Positions 43,689 through 46,242 of a stretch of DNA of 46,242 nt are shown one piece after another (position 1 is the first letter of the stretch; every line of letters begins with the position of its first letter). Location of the stretch: NCBI GenBank assembly GCA_017442735.1, contig JAFRZE010000063.1, positions 1 through 46,242 of the forward strand, written 5' to 3'. The stretch comes from Bacillota bacterium (lineage in GTDB: Bacteria > Bacillota > Clostridia > Lachnospirales > Bianqueaceae). The notes beneath the pieces are model-generated. The model was not told the origin of the DNA and did no database searches. It saw nothing but the letters and a program-made list of their open reading frames with translations. A program made the position numbers and the translations under genes.

Positions 43689-44681
43689 TTAACGCTCTTC
43701 GTAGAGCAAAGACAGCAAAAGCTGCTGAAGTTCGGGATCGTTCACATAAAACTCATCATGGAACTCACCCTGCACATCCTCACCGGGCAGATAGATCGGC
43801 TCCGGCAGGAAAGTATAAGTCGCGAATTTCTGGATCGTGTCGCCATCCAGATCGGATTCAACGTACGCATCCGCCTTCTCCAGGACTTCTTCGATATACG
43901 AAGCGCCGCCCTTGGAGGAGAGCTCGGCAAACAGCTCCTTCACCAGCTCGAACTGGCGCGTCATCCGGACGTTGTTGCTCCCGAACTCATCCGCGTCTCG
44001 AACACGAATAAATTTCTCCGCATCAGCACCGGTGAGTGTCACCACGGCGCCTTGCTCATAACGGGAATCTATATCAGTATAATCCTCCGGCATGGTAATT
44101 GTCAAGCCCCCCAGTTCATCGATTATTTCACTGAGGCCTGACAGGGCAAGGGACATACAGTAGTCGATCCGCGTCTCATACAGCAGTCTGGAAACCGCTT
44201 TCTTCGTCAGATAGCAGGCCCGCCTCGGACTGTCGCCGAACGTATACTGCATCGTGATCTGCATGACGCCGGAAAATGCATAATCTCCGTTCGCTTTATA
44301 CAAATCTACCTCTGTCATGGTATCACGGGAGATCATCACAGCCTGGATCGTCTTTGCCGTATCATCCAGTATGAAAAGGATCATCGTATCAGATCTTGGT
44401 CCCGTACCGACATTGCCTTCCGGAGCGTTTTCTTTTCCGTAGTCCACACCCAGGAACAGAACGGTCGACATCCGGTCTTTCAGATGATATTTCTTCCCAT
44501 TCAGCTCGACACTGCTGCCCCACGAACGGGAATCCTCCACAGCAGAGACCTCGCTGTATCTGCTCGCCTGCGCAGCTCTTCTGTCCGCCAGAGAAGAAAT
44601 GAATTTCACCGCGAAAAACAGAAAGAGAAAGGAAAAAACCAACGTCAGAGCCAGCAGAAAAAGCGATCGTCTGTTCTTCAT
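43689..44681 (-). CDS. LytR-CpsA-Psr (LCP) family polymer-to-wall ligase (330 aa)
   Basis: Transfers undecaprenyl-linked glycopolymer to peptidoglycan outside the membrane. An N-terminal TM (LFLLALTLVFSFLFLFFAVKF, split by charged flanks) is followed by the LCP domain from ~70: VLFLGVDYG, GPRSDTMILFIL, MISRDTM, IDELGGLTITMPEDY and RVRDADEFGSNNVRMTRQ with the conserved arginines and acidic residues that bind polyprenyl phosphate and metal. It overlaps the Wzz gene by 4 bp, so both are coupled. Confidence 0.93.
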   Translation of the reverse strand: MKNRRSLFLLALTLVFSFLFLFFAVKFISSLADRRAAQASRYSEVSAVEDSRSWGSSVELNGKKYHLKDRMSTVLFLGVDYGKENAPEGNVGTGPRSDTMILFILDDTAKTIQAVMISRDTMTEVDLYKANGDYAFSGVMQITMQYTFGDSPRRACYLTKKAVSRLLYETRIDYCMSLALSGLSEIIDELGGLTITMPEDYTDIDSRYEQGAVVTLTGADAEKFIRVRDADEFGSNNVRMTRQFELVKELFAELSSKGGASYIEEVLEKADAYVESDLDGDTIQKFATYTFLPEPIYLPGEDVQGEFHDEFYVNDPELQQLLLSLLYEER

Positions 44682-45619
44682 TCCTCGCCCTTTCCGGTCG
44701 TTTCTTCCACAGTCTCCTGCAGGTCCTCCTTCGCCAGCTCAGCCAGTGTTTCCTTTACCTTCGTACGACTCTCTTCACTCATCGTACTCTGCCTGGTCTT
44801 ACTATCCTTCACCACCGGTGTAGTCAGGGTTTGTCTCTGTGTGACTCTGCCGGAAGAAGCTGTCTTTTTCTTTTTCCCGTTCTTTCCCGCTTTACCGTTT
44901 TTCCCATGTTTGGAATCGATCCCACGGACATACGGGAAAGCCGCCAGAACATCTACGCCCAGATATTTCTTGACGTCTTCATCGGTCTTGATGGTATCAT
45001 CCAGCAGGTACCGGACGATCAGAAAGCCGGCGACCAGCACCACACCGATCAGCGCGCCGATCTCGGTATTTCTCGTGGTGTTAGGACTGTCCTTCTTCTG
45101 CGGCACGATCGCCCGCTGCACCACCGAAGGCTTATCCGTATTCATGATATCTGCGATCTGCTCACGGAGTTTCTCCGAAAGGGAATTACAGATCTGAGCA
45201 GCAAGCTGCGGACTCGGATTTTTCACCGCGATCTTCAGCATATGGGAAGAAGTCGGATTCGTGACCGACACATTCTTGACCAGCGTTTCATAGGTCATAT
45301 CCAGACCCAATTCATCGATCACACTGTTGATAACTTCACGTGTCGTTGCGATGATCGTAAAGTCTCCGGTCAGCTGGCTTCCGATCTGCAGATCCGCCAG
45401 ACTGGAAATACTGGTTGTTTTCGAGAAGATATAGATAATGGAATCTGCCTTATACTGCGGAGTGATAAAGAATTTCGTAAAGGTAAACGCGATCACAGCG
45501 CCGGCAATAAACCCGGCAAGGATCAGCCAGATCCGTGTCCACAGAAGATGCGCGATCTCTAAAAGATCGATCTCTGTCTCCTGTCCCATCCGGACATTTT
45601 TCTCATCCATAGCCATCAT
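44678..45619 (-). CDS. CpsC/CapA-type Wzz chain-length and kinase-activator protein (313 aa)
   Basis: TM1 (~26-48, IWLILAGFIAGAVIAFTFTKF), a Wzz extracytoplasmic domain (YKADSIIYIFSKTTSISSLADLQIG ending in the proline-rich approach VPQKKDSPN), TM2 (~185-207), then a juxtamembrane cytoplasmic part DDTIKTDEDVKKYLGVDVLAAFP that in this family activates the CpsD kinase. The C-terminal 80 residues are an unusual basic then acidic low-complexity tail (KNGKAGKNGKKKK; KEDLQETVEE). It is the first gene of the regulation block; AGGGAG lies 5 nt before ATG. Confidence 0.92.
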   Translation of the reverse strand: MMAMDEKNVRMGQETEIDLLEIAHLLWTRIWLILAGFIAGAVIAFTFTKFFITPQYKADSIIYIFSKTTSISSLADLQIGSQLTGDFTIIATTREVINSVIDELGLDMTYETLVKNVSVTNPTSSHMLKIAVKNPSPQLAAQICNSLSEKLREQIADIMNTDKPSVVQRAIVPQKKDSPNTTRNTEIGALIGVVLVAGFLIVRYLLDDTIKTDEDVKKYLGVDVLAAFPYVRGIDSKHGKNGKAGKNGKKKKTASSGRVTQRQTLTTPVVKDSKTRQSTMSEESRTKVKETLAELAKEDLQETVEETTGKGEE

Positions 45620-45654
45620 GCATTCTCCCTTTGAAATCTACAAACGTACATTTC

Positions 45655-45660
45655 ATTATA
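45655..45660 (-). promoter_or_regulatory. -10 element before the regulation block
   Basis: TATAAT on the minus strand at 45660-45655, about 36 bp before the CpsC-type start. A good -35 at 17 bp is lacking (ACGATT), so an activator may be needed. A short inverted repeat (GTCCAC/GTGGGAC, 45683-45696) lies just upstream in the right place for an operator. Confidence 0.45.
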
Positions 45661-45739
45661 GCGCAACCCCCAGGCCAAATCGTCCCACAGAGTGGACGAA
45701 AGTCCTGAATAATCTGTTTTCTTAATACTTTTTTCAATA

Positions 45740-45970
45740 TCACACAAGCGCATTCATTTGCAGAATTATTCCAATCAAAATGGCTGTTGCAATCACGATT
45801 AAAACACACAGGATTACGAGGATTACTTTTTGAATAGAAACCTTGTTTAGTTTGTTTGGTTTGTTTTCTTCCTTTAATCTCCATACGATCGGAGCTCCGC
45901 ACTCCGGACAAAGAAACTGATTTTCCTGAATCTCTGCTCCACAGCAGTTACAATGATGATTGAATTCCAT
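45740..45970 (-). CDS. Small zinc-ribbon membrane protein (76 aa)
   Basis: N-terminal zinc ribbon with Cys7/Cys10 and Cys21/Cys24 (CNCCGAE and LCPECGAP), a Lys/Asn-rich linker, then one TM helix (~46-68, VILVILCVLIVIATAILIG). SD AAGGA lies 9 nt before ATG. Proteins of this form are common and of unknown function in Bacillota. The reading frame ends 121 bp before the CpsC-type gene and does not appear to be part of the capsule block. Confidence 0.78.
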   Translation of the reverse strand: MEFNHHCNCCGAEIQENQFLCPECGAPIVWRLKEENKPNKLNKVSIQKVILVILCVLIVIATAILIGIILQMNALV

Positions 45971-45996
45971 CTTGATTCTTCCTTCTGCAGTATGGA

Positions 45997-46083
45997 TTAA
46001 TTAACTAAAACTGCCAAGAAAATGATAATCAATACACAAAGAAGAATAATAATGATCCTTTTCTGAGTCTGATATATATCTGT
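45997..46083 (-). pseudogene. Relic membrane segment resembling the adjacent zinc-ribbon protein
   Basis: The minus frame between the stop at 46084 and TAA 45997 reads YQTQKRIIIILLCVLIIIF then LAVLVN, closely like the TM helix of the 76-residue neighbour (QK, LCVLI, I). There is no start codon and no zinc ribbon, so it looks like the 3' remnant of a duplicated gene. Confidence 0.45.
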
Positions 46084-46086
46084 CTA

Positions 46087-46242
46087 TTACTTCTTCTCCT
46101 CTATCTTATTCTCATTCAATTCAAAAAGAAGTGAATTAAGCGATCCTTGGTATACACAATTACGTATCTCTTGTGCAGTTAAGGTTCTCCCACTCGTATT
46201 GATACGTTCAAATACCTGATATAAACTTGTATCATCGTTCTC
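46087..46242 (-). CDS. DUF262-type protein, C-terminal fragment (5' end outside window)
   Basis: The last 51 codons read in from the right edge to TAA 46087. SLYQVFERINTSGRTLTAQEIRNCVYQG fits, in two parts (FERINTSG; TLTAQEIRN), the end of the DUF262/GmrSD N-terminal domain, found in nucleases and DNA-modification-dependent defence proteins. In usual family members several hundred residues follow this motif; here only about 20 do, so the gene is probably truncated or represents a domain-only form. Confidence 0.7.
   Translation of the reverse strand, partial: ENDDTSLYQVFERINTSGRTLTAQEIRNCVYQGSLNSLLFELNENKIEEKK

Noticed and set aside
45683..45708. Inverted repeat as a terminator of the zinc-ribbon gene
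   Set aside because: The stem is short and no T run follows it. At most it is an operator near the -10 element.
45603..45911. Minus-strand open frame of 102 codons overlapping the zinc-ribbon gene
   Set aside because: It is out of frame with the Cys-rich and TM-coding sequence, crosses the promoter region, and lacks a ribosome binding site.

Overview
The window reads as part of the chromosome of a Gram-positive Bacillota (Clostridia or Erysipelotrichia type; the genus cannot be fixed from sequence alone). The signs are the CpsB/CpsC/CpsD/LCP capsule-regulation set, aromatic cell-wall-binding repeats, lipoprotein signal peptides, a BspA-type LRR domain and strong AGGAGG-like ribosome binding sites. 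Nearly everything is on the minus strand, so biological order runs from high to low coordinates. No rRNA, tRNA, CRISPR array, transposase or integrase was found.

Right edge (46242-45740): the 3' end of a short, probably truncated DUF262-type gene, a relic membrane segment and a small zinc-ribbon membrane protein. Then follows a capsule assembly and regulation block (45619-40958): CpsC/CapA-type Wzz, LytR-CpsA-Psr ligase, a secreted protein with an LPxTG-like C-terminus, PHP-type tyrosine phosphatase, BY-kinase with a YYGR-repeat tail, and an ArpU-like regulator. A convergent plus-strand DUF3048/YerB lipoprotein gene (39710-40885) and a shared terminator separate this from the main operon.

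Main operon (39548-19080, 17 closely packed genes from one good promoter): a second Wzz with a decayed kinase domain, PglF-like dehydratase, PglE-like aminotransferase, PglC-like initiating transferase, three GT4-type glycosyltransferases, Wzy, a WbpB-like dehydrogenase, an amidohydrolase, a WbpE aminotransferase, UDP-HexNAc 6-dehydrogenase, Wzx, an L,D-transpeptidase and a transglutaminase-like protein (both with cell-wall-binding repeats), a lipoprotein and a membrane acyltransferase. A three-gene dTDP-Fuc4N module (WecE, RmlA, RmlB; 18998-15946) follows behind its own promoter and ends at a clear terminator. Together the genes should make a Wzx/Wzy-dependent polysaccharide whose repeat could be about four sugars (one initiating transferase plus three glycosyltransferases). 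Three different sugar aminotransferases are present without any recognisable cognate N-acetyltransferase, and there is a uronic-acid route. The polymer may therefore carry free amines and carboxylates (zwitterionic).

Left third (15783-1): a single reading frame, followed codon by codon without a stop for at least 5261 residues and running off the left edge. It encodes a giant secreted protein: signal peptide, CAP domain, Big2-like domain, then five copies of a 450-468-residue super-repeat (four Ig-like domains plus one PPC-like domain), five copies of an unnamed ~110-residue domain, a BspA-type LRR, CxxC 'CSVCG' repeats of 41 residues, and an array of 89-residue Ig-like repeats. It has its own promoter and ribosome binding site just beyond the terminator of the sugar operon.
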